Program-made: the position numbers and the translations under genes
Shown here: one piece after another, positions 8,417 through 16,900 of the stretch
How the letters are laid out: the number at the start of each line of letters is the position of its first letter
Position numbering within the stretch: the first letter of the stretch is position 1
Notes under the pieces: model-generated
What the model saw: only the letters and a program-made list of their open reading frames with translations
The model's database searches: none
What the model was told of the DNA's origin: nothing
Origin: an uncultured Saprospiraceae bacterium
GTDB lineage: Bacteria > Bacteroidota > Bacteroidia > Chitinophagales > Saprospiraceae
DNA length: 45,149 nucleotides
Reading direction: 5' to 3'
NCBI GenBank assembly: GCA_938008185.1
Contig: CALLLR010000181.1
Span: forward strand, 1 to 45,149

Positions 8417-9592
8417 ATGTTAAAAATTTACCAAATTTACTTATTCCTGTTCTATGTTCTCCTGACCGTTGGAACGAGTTGTCAGTCTGAACCTGCAACC
8501 ACCAACCGTGCTTTTGGAGAGAATACGGCCGTCCCGATTTCCGAGGATTCTGATTATCCTGAATTACAGGAATCCTGGGGATTTATCAATACCGATGGAG
8601 AATTGGTGATTGAAGGAAAATTTGACGAAACCCGTGGCTTTAGCGAAGGACTGGCCCTGGTGAGAAATGGCGACAAATGGGGATATATTGACAAAAATGG
8701 GGACATCGTCATTGCTCCAAAATTTAAGTCGGCCTGGTCTTTTGCGGGAGGTACCGCACGAGTGATGGATTTTTCTGATCACCTGGGACTCATCGACCAA
8801 AAAGGAAACTACGTCCTGCCTTCCGAATATACCGAAATAAAATCGTACGCGGAAGGATTAATTGCGGTCAAAAAAGATTCGCTTTTTGGTTACCTGGATC
8901 AGGACGGAAAAACGGTCATACCACCCACTTTTATCAGGGCCTGGAATTTTCGGGAAGGGCTCGCCAAGGTAGCCCTCGACGAAAAAATTACCATGATTGA
9001 TAAAACGGGAAAACCGGTCTTTAAAGCAACTTACCAACGCATCGGAAGTTTTGCCGAAGGACTCGCAAAAGCAAAATGGGAGAACAAATTTGGTTACCTA
9101 AATAAAAATGGCAACACCATCATCAAGAACCAGTTTGATAATGCCGGAGATTTTAACCAGGGCATTGCCGTAGTCGGAATCGGAGAACAGTACGGACTGA
9201 TTGATCAGAGCGGCAAGTTTGTCGTAAAGCCCCAATACCAAACTATTTTTTACGCAGGCAATAATCGCTGGGTAATCGTGGAGGACGCTAAATTTGGTCT
9301 CATCAATCAAAACGGAGAAATAGTGACCGATCCCGTTTATCAGCAAATTTATACTTTTGTGGAAGGACGGGCAATTTACCAGCGCGACGATCTTTGGGGA
9401 TACCTGAATCTAAACGGCCAGGAGATTACACCGCCACAATACGGACTGGCCTGGAGTTTTCAAAGTGGACTGGCCAGAGTTGGTTTTCGTCGGGGCATTG
9501 GGTTTATTGATACGACCGGAAATCCGGTCATTCTTCCCGACTTTTCGGACGTACGGGACTTTCAGGAAGGTCTGGCAACAGTTAGATTATAA
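8417..9592 (+). CDS. WG-repeat lipoprotein, ten repeats
   Basis: The 391-residue protein begins with a lipoprotein signal (YLFLFYVLLTVGTSC; lipidated Cys at 22). The rest consists of ten tandem WG (KWG) repeats of about 34 residues, for example KWGYIDKNGDIVIAPKF followed by FAGGTARV, and LWGYLNLNGQEITPPQYGLAWSFQSGLARV. Repeats 5 and 7 are the most diverged. WG-repeat proteins are common in Bacteroidota and Firmicutes; a few act in envelope or binding roles, but most have no known function. Expected location is the periplasmic or outer face of a membrane. A TATCTTCG sequence lies directly before the ATG, so the leader may be very short. Confidence 0.9.
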   Translation: MLKIYQIYLFLFYVLLTVGTSCQSEPATTNRAFGENTAVPISEDSDYPELQESWGFINTDGELVIEGKFDETRGFSEGLALVRNGDKWGYIDKNGDIVIAPKFKSAWSFAGGTARVMDFSDHLGLIDQKGNYVLPSEYTEIKSYAEGLIAVKKDSLFGYLDQDGKTVIPPTFIRAWNFREGLAKVALDEKITMIDKTGKPVFKATYQRIGSFAEGLAKAKWENKFGYLNKNGNTIIKNQFDNAGDFNQGIAVVGIGEQYGLIDQSGKFVVKPQYQTIFYAGNNRWVIVEDAKFGLINQNGEIVTDPVYQQIYTFVEGRAIYQRDDLWGYLNLNGQEITPPQYGLAWSFQSGLARVGFRRGIGFIDTTGNPVILPDFSDVRDFQEGLATVRL

Positions 9593-9652
9593 AAATTCGG
9601 AGCAAACCCTCCTCAATACTGAACAATTCGCTAAAAGATACTTTTTAGTAAC

Positions 9653-9682
9653 TTGACAATCCCATTGTCATATTTATTTTAA
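9653..9682 (+). promoter_or_regulatory. Inverted repeat overlapping a possible promoter of the OmpA lipoprotein gene
   Basis: TGACAAT-CCC-ATTGTCA (9654-9670) is a perfect 7+7 dyad, 34 bases before the start codon. It overlaps a TTG at 9653-9655 that is 19 bases from TATTTTAA (9675-9682), a weak fit to the TTG-N19-TAnnTTTG promoter. The layout suggests an operator, but this is inference. Confidence 0.4.
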
Positions 9683-9704
9683 AACGCTAATAAAACTATT
9701 AAAA

Positions 9705-10628
9705 ATGAAATTCAATTTCCTCGCTTTTTTACTAATGATCGGACTCGCGGTAACGAGCACTTCCTGTGCTAAAAAAGCGCTTGCTGCTCTCCAAACCGAG
9801 CTGGACAATACCAATGCGGATCTATCCAAAAGAGATAAAGATCTGAAAGAATACATGGACAAGTTAAATGCCTGTAACCAAAATCTTAAAGAACTGGAAG
9901 GCAAACTAAAAAATGCCGAAAGTAATGTAGCGATCCGAACTGAACAAATTGAAGACTTGAAAGAACAAGTAGCGGATGCCCGTAAATTGAGAGACAAGCA
10001 GTTGACGCAAGTAGGCGACCTGACCGTCCTTTCTCAGACCGCTAACGCCAACATCGGTGAAACGCTGCAACAATTAGAGCGAAAAGACAAATACATCAAC
10101 TTGCTCCAAGCCGCAAAAACCAAAGCGGATTCGATCAACCTCGCACTGGCCGTTAATTTAAAAAGTGTTTTAAGAGATGGTATTGATGACAAAGACGTGG
10201 ATATCAAAGTCGATAAAACCGTCGTATTAATTAATCTTTCGGACAAAATGCTTTACACGAGTGGTAGCGCAACGATCACACCCCGGGCAGGAGAAGTGCT
10301 GCAGAAAATTGCCACCATTATTCAGTCCCGACCAGAATTTGAAGTGATGGTAGAAGGATATACCGACAACCAGCCAATTAAAAATAGCTGTATCGAAGAC
10401 AACTGGGATTTGAGTGTCAAACGTTCGACTTCCGTGGTTCGGGCTTTACAGAAAAATTACGGCGTAGATCCTAATCGTCTGATCGCCGCCGGACGTGGAG
10501 AATACAACACACTCGCAGATAATTCTACCGTCGAAGGTCGCGCTACCAACCGTCGAACACGAATTATCATTATGCCTAAACTGGATCAATTTTACGATTT
10601 ATTGAACCCAACCAAGGTGCCTAAATAA
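9705..10628 (+). CDS. OmpA-family lipoprotein with coiled coil
   Basis: The 307-residue protein starts with a lipoprotein signal (FNFLAFLLMIGLAVTSTSC; Cys21). Residues from about 26 to 115 are a long charged coiled coil (ALAALQTELDNTNADLSKRDKDL and ELEGKLKNAESNVAIRTEQIEDLKEQV). The C-terminal OmpA peptidoglycan-binding domain spans about 180-300 and carries the expected VEGYTDNQPI, NWDLSVKRSTSVVRAL and GRGEYNTLADN...ATNRRTRIIIMP motifs. It probably tethers the outer membrane to peptidoglycan, with the coiled coil as a spacer, like Pal-type proteins. Monocistronic: a strong terminator lies 38 bases past the stop codon. Confidence 0.92.
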   Translation: MKFNFLAFLLMIGLAVTSTSCAKKALAALQTELDNTNADLSKRDKDLKEYMDKLNACNQNLKELEGKLKNAESNVAIRTEQIEDLKEQVADARKLRDKQLTQVGDLTVLSQTANANIGETLQQLERKDKYINLLQAAKTKADSINLALAVNLKSVLRDGIDDKDVDIKVDKTVVLINLSDKMLYTSGSATITPRAGEVLQKIATIIQSRPEFEVMVEGYTDNQPIKNSCIEDNWDLSVKRSTSVVRALQKNYGVDPNRLIAAGRGEYNTLADNSTVEGRATNRRTRIIIMPKLDQFYDLLNPTKVPK

Positions 10629-10666
10629 TAAAACAATGAGGAATCGTTTTTGAAAAAATACAGATA

Positions 10667-10709
10667 AAACACTCATTTTCGTCTATGGACGAAAATGAGT
10701 GTTTTTTTT
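10667..10709 (+). terminator. Strong intrinsic terminator
   Basis: AAACACTCATTTTCGTC and GACGAAAATGAGTGTTT form a perfect 17-base stem with loop TATG, followed by a T-run. It ends the OmpA lipoprotein transcript. The rest of the 10629-11045 gap is AT-rich, with a candidate promoter near 10957. Confidence 0.93.
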
Positions 10710-10956
10710 ATAAAAAAATTTTAATGCCGTCAAGTACGGCTACACATTGTTATTATTCCCCGAATCTTTATCCCTTTTTTAAAGCAAAAAAAGACCAAAA
10801 TTAAAGCCTAACTAGTTAATAATCAATTTCTTATAAAATATCATACAATTAAGCACTTTCCAGATAATCTAAACCCATCTACGTTATTTTATTGTTAAAA
10901 TAATTAAATTTTATTTTTTCCATATATAACTCAACTTAAAAAAGGTCCTTTTTAAT

Positions 10957-10987
10957 TTGGAATACTGCTTTTTTTACCTAAAATTTG
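10957..10987 (+). promoter_or_regulatory. Candidate bacteroidetal promoter of the 102-residue protein
   Basis: TTG at 10957-10959 is separated by 19 bases from TAAAATTTG at 10979-10987. This is close to TTG-N19-21-TAnnTTTG but with one extra base inside the -7 box. The leader would be about 50 bases. Confidence 0.45.
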
Positions 10988-11045
10988 CGTAGAAATTGTT
11001 TAAGAACAACACATTCAAAAATTTTATTTATAAAACATTATCATT

Positions 11046-11354
11046 ATGGCTAAGCAATTAAATTTTAAAAATACCAAAGACGTAAGCTTCAAGTGGATTG
11101 AGCAGTTATACAAAGACAGCTACCAAACCAAATGTAAGGTAGTAGCGGTTATTCGTGCCAAATCTAAAGGTAAGCCCTGGAGAGACATTACAACTACCGA
11201 CTCTGCTCCTAAGTCTGTTGTTAAGTTAACCGGTGAGGGATATGATGAAGTACGTTTGGTAGTTAATACAGGCGGCGACGATCACACGTATATCAACGTT
11301 CCAACGAACGAACTACACAAAGACTATAAATTTCCTAAGCCTAAAAAGTCTTAA
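11046..11354 (+). CDS. Small basic protein of unknown function
   Basis: A 102-residue, lysine-rich protein without signal peptide or membrane segment, so probably cytoplasmic. I do not recognise a family. It has an N-terminal charged part (KQLNFKNTKDVSFKWIEQLYKDSYQTK), a beta-rich middle (CKVVAVIRAKSKGKPWRDI, VVKLTGEGYDEVRLVVNTGGDDHTYINVP) and a basic tail (KFPKPKKS). It has its own unit: a strong terminator upstream, a candidate promoter, a long AT-rich leader region and its own terminator downstream. That arrangement suggests a well-expressed stand-alone protein, possibly nucleic-acid binding, but this is only an inference from charge. Confidence 0.8.
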   Translation: MAKQLNFKNTKDVSFKWIEQLYKDSYQTKCKVVAVIRAKSKGKPWRDITTTDSAPKSVVKLTGEGYDEVRLVVNTGGDDHTYINVPTNELHKDYKFPKPKKS

Positions 11355-11377
11355 CTTCATAAATAAAGATTCGTTTA

Positions 11378-11419
11378 AAAAAAGCAGTTTATCACTTTAT
11401 TTTGGTAAACTGCTTTTTT
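11378..11419 (+). terminator. Intrinsic terminator after the 102-residue protein
   Basis: AAAAAAGCAGTTTATC pairs with GGTAAACTGCTTTTTT (one G-U pair) around a ten-base loop. The A-run and T-run on its two sides mean it could also work on the minus strand. Confidence 0.88.
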
Positions 11420-11545
11420 GTATTGAGGTGTTTAATCGTTTACTTGTTTATTTTGCTTTAAAAAGTGGTTTGTCGAGCAAAGACGCAAAGAAGCATCAAC
11501 CAGCGAAGCGATTCAACCAGCGAAGCACCTCACCCCCCACCAATC

Positions 11546-12808
11546 CTACGGATACAACAAATACCGCGCTCTCACTTTCCTGAACGCCGCAAGCCCCAGC
11601 TCCCAGGAAGTCTCGATCTCCTCCACCGTTTTTCCCGCAATAATATCCTTTCTTAAGGCATCTGTTCCAGCAAGTTTATCAAAGAAATTATTTTTCAAAA
11701 AGAAAGCTTCCTTATCCGGAAAAAAGCGATAATAGTCAATCAGATAATTCAAATCCAGGTAGCGTTTCCTTAATTCAAGAAGCGGTTGCGGAGACAAATT
11801 ATAACCATAGCAAAGCTTATTTTCGTGTTTCGGATATTTGGCGCCAGCCATTGAAACGGGGGTAAATTCAAAATCTCCACCCGAGTAATCCGGATGTCCA
11901 TAAATCTGAAATTGCAGATTCGTTCCCCGTCCGGCACTGACCGTCGTTCCTTCCAGAAAACAAAGCGATGGATACAAATAAATCGCGCGCTGATTCGGTA
12001 AATTCGGAGAAGGTTTGATCGGTAATTCGTAGGGACGATCGTGCGTATAGTTTTCGCAGGCAATCACCGAAAGGGCGCATTGAACTCCGTTGGCCAACCA
12101 GCCTTCGCCATTGACCATTTCTGCGTACTCCCCCACCGTCATCCCATGGACCACGGGAACCGGGTGCATCCCCACAAAAGACTGATAAGCGGGTTCGAGC
12201 ATCGGTCCGGCTACATAGTGTCCGTTGGGATTGGGACGGTCAAACACCCAAAAATCTACTTGTTGCTCGGCGCAGGCTTCCATCACGTAGTGCATCGTTG
12301 AAATATAGGTATAGAACCTGGCGCCCACATCCTGAATGTCAAAAATGATTAAATCCAGCCCAGCCATTTGCGCTTTGGTGGGCTTCTTGTTTTTTCCGTA
12401 CAGCGAAATGATGGGTAATCCGGTTTTGGGATCCGCCCCGTTTTTAATTTGTTGGCCGGCATCCGCAGTGCCACGGAAACCATGCTCCGGCGCAAATATT
12501 TTTTGCACGGCGATATTTTCGGAAACCAGCCAATCTACCAGATGTTCTCCGTTAACCGTAGAAGTCTGATTGACAATCAATCCTACTTTACGGCCCCTAA
12601 GCTGACTGAGGTAAGCACCAGTCCGTTCGGCTCCAACCACGATGGAAGCAGAAGCAGCAGGCGGGGAAATTGGGTCTTCCTCCCTGGGCGTCATTTCAAC
12701 GGTGGATTCTTTTTGGGAGCCCGCCATCTCCGGCGGAGAACATTCCGTATTTAGTAACATACCAAAACAGAAAAACAGGATCATATTAAATTTGAGTAGC
12801 AACCTCAT
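11546..12808 (-). CDS. namZ: NamZ-type exo-beta-N-acetylmuramidase (DUF1343) lipoprotein
   Basis: Matches the DUF1343/NamZ family (GH171), which removes N-acetylmuramic acid from the non-reducing end of peptidoglycan fragments during cell-wall recycling. Visible family signatures are KVGLIVNQTSTVNG, KIFAPEHGFRG, LDLIIFDIQDVGARFYTYISTM, WVFDRPNPNG, PVVHGMTVGEYAEM, and FLEGTTVSAGRGTNLQFQIYG near the C-terminus. I start at 12808, not the ORF-track start 12922: the Met there begins a lipoprotein-like signal (MRLLLKFNMILFFCFGMLLNTEC), whereas the 38 extra residues are basic and non-secretory. The lipobox is loose (NTEC). The protein is 420 residues, normal for the family. It pairs functionally with the amidase at 5016 but is not in an operon with it. 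Confidence 0.9.
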   Translation of the reverse strand: MRLLLKFNMILFFCFGMLLNTECSPPEMAGSQKESTVEMTPREEDPISPPAASASIVVGAERTGAYLSQLRGRKVGLIVNQTSTVNGEHLVDWLVSENIAVQKIFAPEHGFRGTADAGQQIKNGADPKTGLPIISLYGKNKKPTKAQMAGLDLIIFDIQDVGARFYTYISTMHYVMEACAEQQVDFWVFDRPNPNGHYVAGPMLEPAYQSFVGMHPVPVVHGMTVGEYAEMVNGEGWLANGVQCALSVIACENYTHDRPYELPIKPSPNLPNQRAIYLYPSLCFLEGTTVSAGRGTNLQFQIYGHPDYSGGDFEFTPVSMAGAKYPKHENKLCYGYNLSPQPLLELRKRYLDLNYLIDYYRFFPDKEAFFLKNNFFDKLAGTDALRKDIIAGKTVEEIETSWELGLAAFRKVRARYLLYP

Positions 12809-12965
12809 AATTGTTTCACGTTTAGAATTAATTTTTCTTCGACTTCTTTTATTTAACGAATGAAATCCATTTTGATTTTGGCAGCTGAACTTGCCACTCG
12901 GACCAAAAGCCAAGATATTCATTTATTTTTAATGAATACAATTATTTTTCTTCGAATTTAGTCCG

Positions 12966-12973
12966 TATCTTTG
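12966..12973 (+). promoter_or_regulatory. Bacteroidetal -7 box TATCTTTG
   Basis: A perfect TAnnTTTG match. Transcription would start near 12980, leaving almost no leader for the ATG at 12984, so the ATG at 13020 is the more likely start. No clear -33 TTG was seen. Confidence 0.5.
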
Positions 12974-13019
12974 TTAAGTACGGATGCCTCGTCCGCCTAA
13001 ACCTCCACAAAATAAACAT

Positions 13020-13760
13020 ATGATCAAAAATCTTCCCCGCTGGATGAACTGGTTGATAAAAACCACCAGAGGCAAAACCGTTGGGGAGATCGCTGGCGTA
13101 TTTCCACCTGTTTTTGATCGGTATTATAAAATCTACCTCCCGTTTGCCTTTGCGGATAAGTTTCCCGAGGATACCTACCCTGCCATGCCGGATTCAGTGG
13201 ATGATATGAACGCCCGTGCGGCCATTGGTAAGATATTTTTTGACAATAATCATTGGGAAAAAATAAAGCCGGACTTCCTCCGTCCCGTTTACCTGCGAGA
13301 ACTCGCCGAAATTTACCAGGTTCCTTTTTCGGAAACCTTGGGTGTTCAGGAAATCTACCGTAAACTCGGCAAAAAACCCATCCAATTACAACGGTCTATC
13401 GATTACGAAGTAGCCGTCCTTGACAAAATAGTGGAATGGCTGGGTCCTGAAAAAAAGGTGAGACAGTTCGACTACGGCAACTTTCAACTGGGTAGTCTGC
13501 ATACCGCATACCAGCAAGACTGGATCAAAGTAATCAAACTATCAGATTGGCTGGTCACCTTCAGACAACAAAATGAACTGCTCAATCAGCCTTTTCCTTA
13601 TCTGAGCGCTTATTTATTCCCACCTAAAAAAGATTGGTGCATCGCAGCGGGCAATCGACTCGGTGGACATTTTCTGCTCATCGGCCTTAATCATCCTGCC
13701 GGAGAAGCCCTGGAAAATCTGAAAGGAATAGAAGTGGAAAGACTGACCAGCCGTTATTAA
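13020..13760 (+). CDS. Conserved-looking protein of unknown function
   Basis: A soluble 246-residue protein starting MIKNLPRWMNWLIKTTRGKTVGEIAGVFPPVFDRYYKI. The ORF track starts at 12984, but a TATCTTTG -7 box at 12966-12973 puts the transcript start about there and favours Met13 at 13020; the extra residues (PRPPKPPQNKH) look non-coding. There is no signal peptide. Tryptophan and aromatic content is high, and the C-terminus (AAGNRLGGHFLLIGLNHPAGEALENLKGIEVERL) could form a compact alpha/beta unit. I recognise no family or catalytic motif. It is divergent from the NamZ gene and upstream of, but separate from, the giant T9SS gene. Confidence 0.75.
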   Translation: MIKNLPRWMNWLIKTTRGKTVGEIAGVFPPVFDRYYKIYLPFAFADKFPEDTYPAMPDSVDDMNARAAIGKIFFDNNHWEKIKPDFLRPVYLRELAEIYQVPFSETLGVQEIYRKLGKKPIQLQRSIDYEVAVLDKIVEWLGPEKKVRQFDYGNFQLGSLHTAYQQDWIKVIKLSDWLVTFRQQNELLNQPFPYLSAYLFPPKKDWCIAAGNRLGGHFLLIGLNHPAGEALENLKGIEVERLTSRY

Positions 13761-13844
13761 TTTTTCGGATCTCCAGTAAAATTTCCACCCCTTCCTGCCA
13801 CGTCTTTTACTTATCGCGGAACTTCCCCTCCCATCAACTGACCC

Positions 13845-13861
13845 ATTCCCAAAATGAGAAT
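13845..13861. promoter_or_regulatory. Candidate upstream activator site 1 (dyad ATTCCCAAAATGAGAAT)
   Basis: ATTCCCA-AAA-TGAGAAT is an inverted repeat with arms matching at 6 of 7 positions. The same sequence occurs before the exopolysaccharide operon (31650-31666), and a variant before the DUF1972 operon (20664-20678). Its centre is 80 bp from the GG of a sigma-54-like box at 13932. A second imperfect dyad (TTCCCGTTTTAGGAA) follows at once. This fits an enhancer site for an NtrC-family activator. Confidence 0.55.
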
Positions 13862-13931
13862 CGTTCCCGTTTTAGGAAAACATTATTTAATACAATAAGT
13901 CTAATTTACTGATAATCAATTTTTTATATCA

Positions 13932-13946
13932 TGGTATTCTTTTGGA
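13932..13946 (+). promoter_or_regulatory. Weak sigma-54-like box before the giant T9SS gene
   Basis: TGGTATTCTTTTGGA has the -24 GG and the N10 spacing, but the -12 dinucleotide is GA instead of GC. No TAnnTTTG box was found in this leader. It is supported mainly by its fixed 80 bp distance to the dyad motif, shared with the 20802 operon. Confidence 0.35.
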
Positions 13947-13985
13947 GTATTGTTCAAAAATACATACTTCTAAATTACCAGTACC

Positions 13986-16900
13986 ATGAATACCACACAC
14001 CAAACATCAGAAGAATTAAAAGAAATAATAGAGTCTGAAGAGCAAAATATTCCCTCCTGGTTTGTTTTCCTTTTAGGCTGTCTTATCATTTTCTTAAGTT
14101 GTATTGAGGTTGAAGCTCAATCGATCAGTTTTAACAATGGAGTTCCCGGCCAACTTATGGTCTGTGAAAACGGGGAAAACTTTACGGTAGAGTTTACCAA
14201 TACGTCCAACGCTGTCTTAAACAATTTGGACATCCAGATTCTTTTTCCAGATGGAATAGAATACGAAACAGGTAGTTTGACAGATCATTCTGGTGCAAAT
14301 GTGCTGGAGAATAATATCTCGGACCTTTCGGCTGTTTCTTTCTCTGCCGATAATTTAAACAGTGGAAATAACATCCATTTTTCATTTATTGCAACGGCTA
14401 GTTACGATGCCTACACTGGTCAATTAAATGGTACCATCTTTTCTAATCAGGTCGTTGTCAATTACACAGGAGGATCAGAAACGGATGTTACCGATGCCTA
14501 TAACATATTTTATCCAGCTCTCTCCATTACTCAGGTAAATCCAATGGCCTCCACCGTCTTCGTAGGGGGAAGTTTTGATCAGGTCGTTACGGTTGTAAAC
14601 GGAGGTTATGGTTCACTCTCGTCTTTTGTATTAAAAAATACCTACGATGAAAATCTATCGCTGGATGCCATCAATCTTGGAACTCTAAATAACGACCGAA
14701 CAGAAATTATTTTTTCTGCAGCTGATTTTGTTAACATTGGTAATGGGGATGGTCGTTTTGACCAAAATGAATCGCTCGTGATCACCCAAACCATGACGGC
14801 GAATGGCTGTAATAATAGTCAAAATTGTTTAACTGCCTATTGGGGATGTGACAGTCAGACAAATTCCAGTAATCAAAAGTTTCCATTTACAACCGTATCG
14901 TTATTCCCGCCGAATCTATCCATCATTCCATCTGCCAGTTTTGCATCTTGCGTAGATGGATCGGCAGATGTTCAACAATTAGCCATTACCAATAATGGAA
15001 CCGGTCCAGCCAATGAAACCCAAATTGAAATCTTACCACATTCCAATAATCAATACACCCGTACAGCAGAAGAAAGTATTCGTTATTCCCTCAATGGTAA
15101 TATTGCTTCACTGGTCCCCATCGCCACTCAACCCGCTACCGGATATGGCTGCCTGGGAAGTAATCCAATTGATGGTTTTACGGTAGGTTTACCGACGATT
15201 CAACCGGGAGAAACTCTGTTTTTAAACTGGGATAATTATACTTGCACCACGACTTCTTGTGCTAGAGTGCAATACGTTGGGTGGCAATACAACGGACAAT
15301 ATACCGATATGTGCGATAGCCGGACTTATGATTTTTCTGGTGTAGGACAAGACAATAATATTAAAAATCTGTCTACTTTTTTTGAATCTCCTTCCGATTT
15401 AGTGGATGGTCAAACGGGGACTTATACTTTGAATATCAACGCAGCTACCTTCAATTTACCCGTCGGAACAGCTCCTTATTTCGAAGCGGTTTTTGATATT
15501 CCGACTGGATTATTATGGAGTGGCCATGCGGAAGATTTAGAATTTGTTAATAGTCAATATAGTTGGCCCGCAGATCAATTAAATTATGATGCTGCGACCA
15601 AAAAATTATCCGCTCGATATGACCTGCCCATTCCCGAAAATTTTAATCTCAACCATTCGCAATTTAATTTAGATCTAACCGCCGATTGCGTCCCCAACAC
15701 AAATTGGGTAACCGTTGGAATGCAATTATTTCACATCATGGATACAGATTGTACCGCTCCCTACCGGATTGCCATGACCTGTCGGGAAACACCCGAAACC
15801 CAATTGCATTGCCCCGGCACCTGCGAACAAGGGATGGTCTTTAATGGATTCGACATCTACAGAACCAGTACGGGACAATCCGATAATGACCTGGACGGAC
15901 TGCCCGACGCGACTAACAATCTGAATATGTCCTTGATCAAATCCAAACGGATCATGACCAGCGACACCTTTAAAACTACTTTTATTGGAGAAGTAAAAAC
16001 GTCTGCTAACTTTCCAGATTGGAGCTACGGATATGCTCAATCTAATATTCCTTTTGGTGATGAAATAGATATTTTGTCCGCTCGTATCGAAATTCTGGAT
16101 AAAAATACCGGACAGACTATTTCTTGCGACAATGTTCCATTCTCAGAAAGCCTGACTGGTGGGATTAGAACGGTTAATTTTGACTTTAGCCCAGCTACTT
16201 TAGCAGGTTCAGGTTGTGGAATATTCGCTGATTTTCAATTGGAAAACGAAGATGAGGTTAATTTAATTGCTACCTACAAAATGACCGGAAACATCGGCGG
16301 AAACGCCGAACAAAAAATGATTACCAATGATTTTTACCTCAGCAACACGCCCAATGGCTCCGCGTATCAATGTAATGACTGGAATGGAAATTTTACGGCT
16401 GTCGGATATTTTTATACTACGTGGAAATCAGAACAGTATAATGTTACAACCTGTACAGAAACCATCTACCAAAACTATTATATGAGTATTGGTGATTGCT
16501 GTACTAACTATTCGGGTGGAAATATGTTTCCCTACGAATACCGGAATTGGTCACATCTGGAAACCTTTCGAGTTGAAATTCCTGCTGGCTACGCTTTTGT
16601 CAATGGTGCTGTCAAACAATGGAGAACTAAAAATACCAATAGCACTGTTTTAGAAACAACCAGTATTACCCCTGATACTATTGTTGGCACTACCCATATT
16701 TTTAATATGGATGGGTATTATATAAAAAATGGTGGTGAACTAAATTATTCTGACGACGGCTATAATGGTCAGATTACCCTCGAAATAAAACCGGAATGTA
16801 CGGTTAATCAAGCCGCTAATTTACCGATTGACTATTATTTTTCCTTCCGGGAAAATAATGTTCTGGGAGGAAATTTTACCGCCGAATATACGGGCCAAAC

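Noticed and set aside
11770-12063. Two overlapping minus-strand ORFs (97 and 70 residues) inside the NamZ gene
   Set aside because: Other frames of the same strand as a full-length gene with all family motifs.
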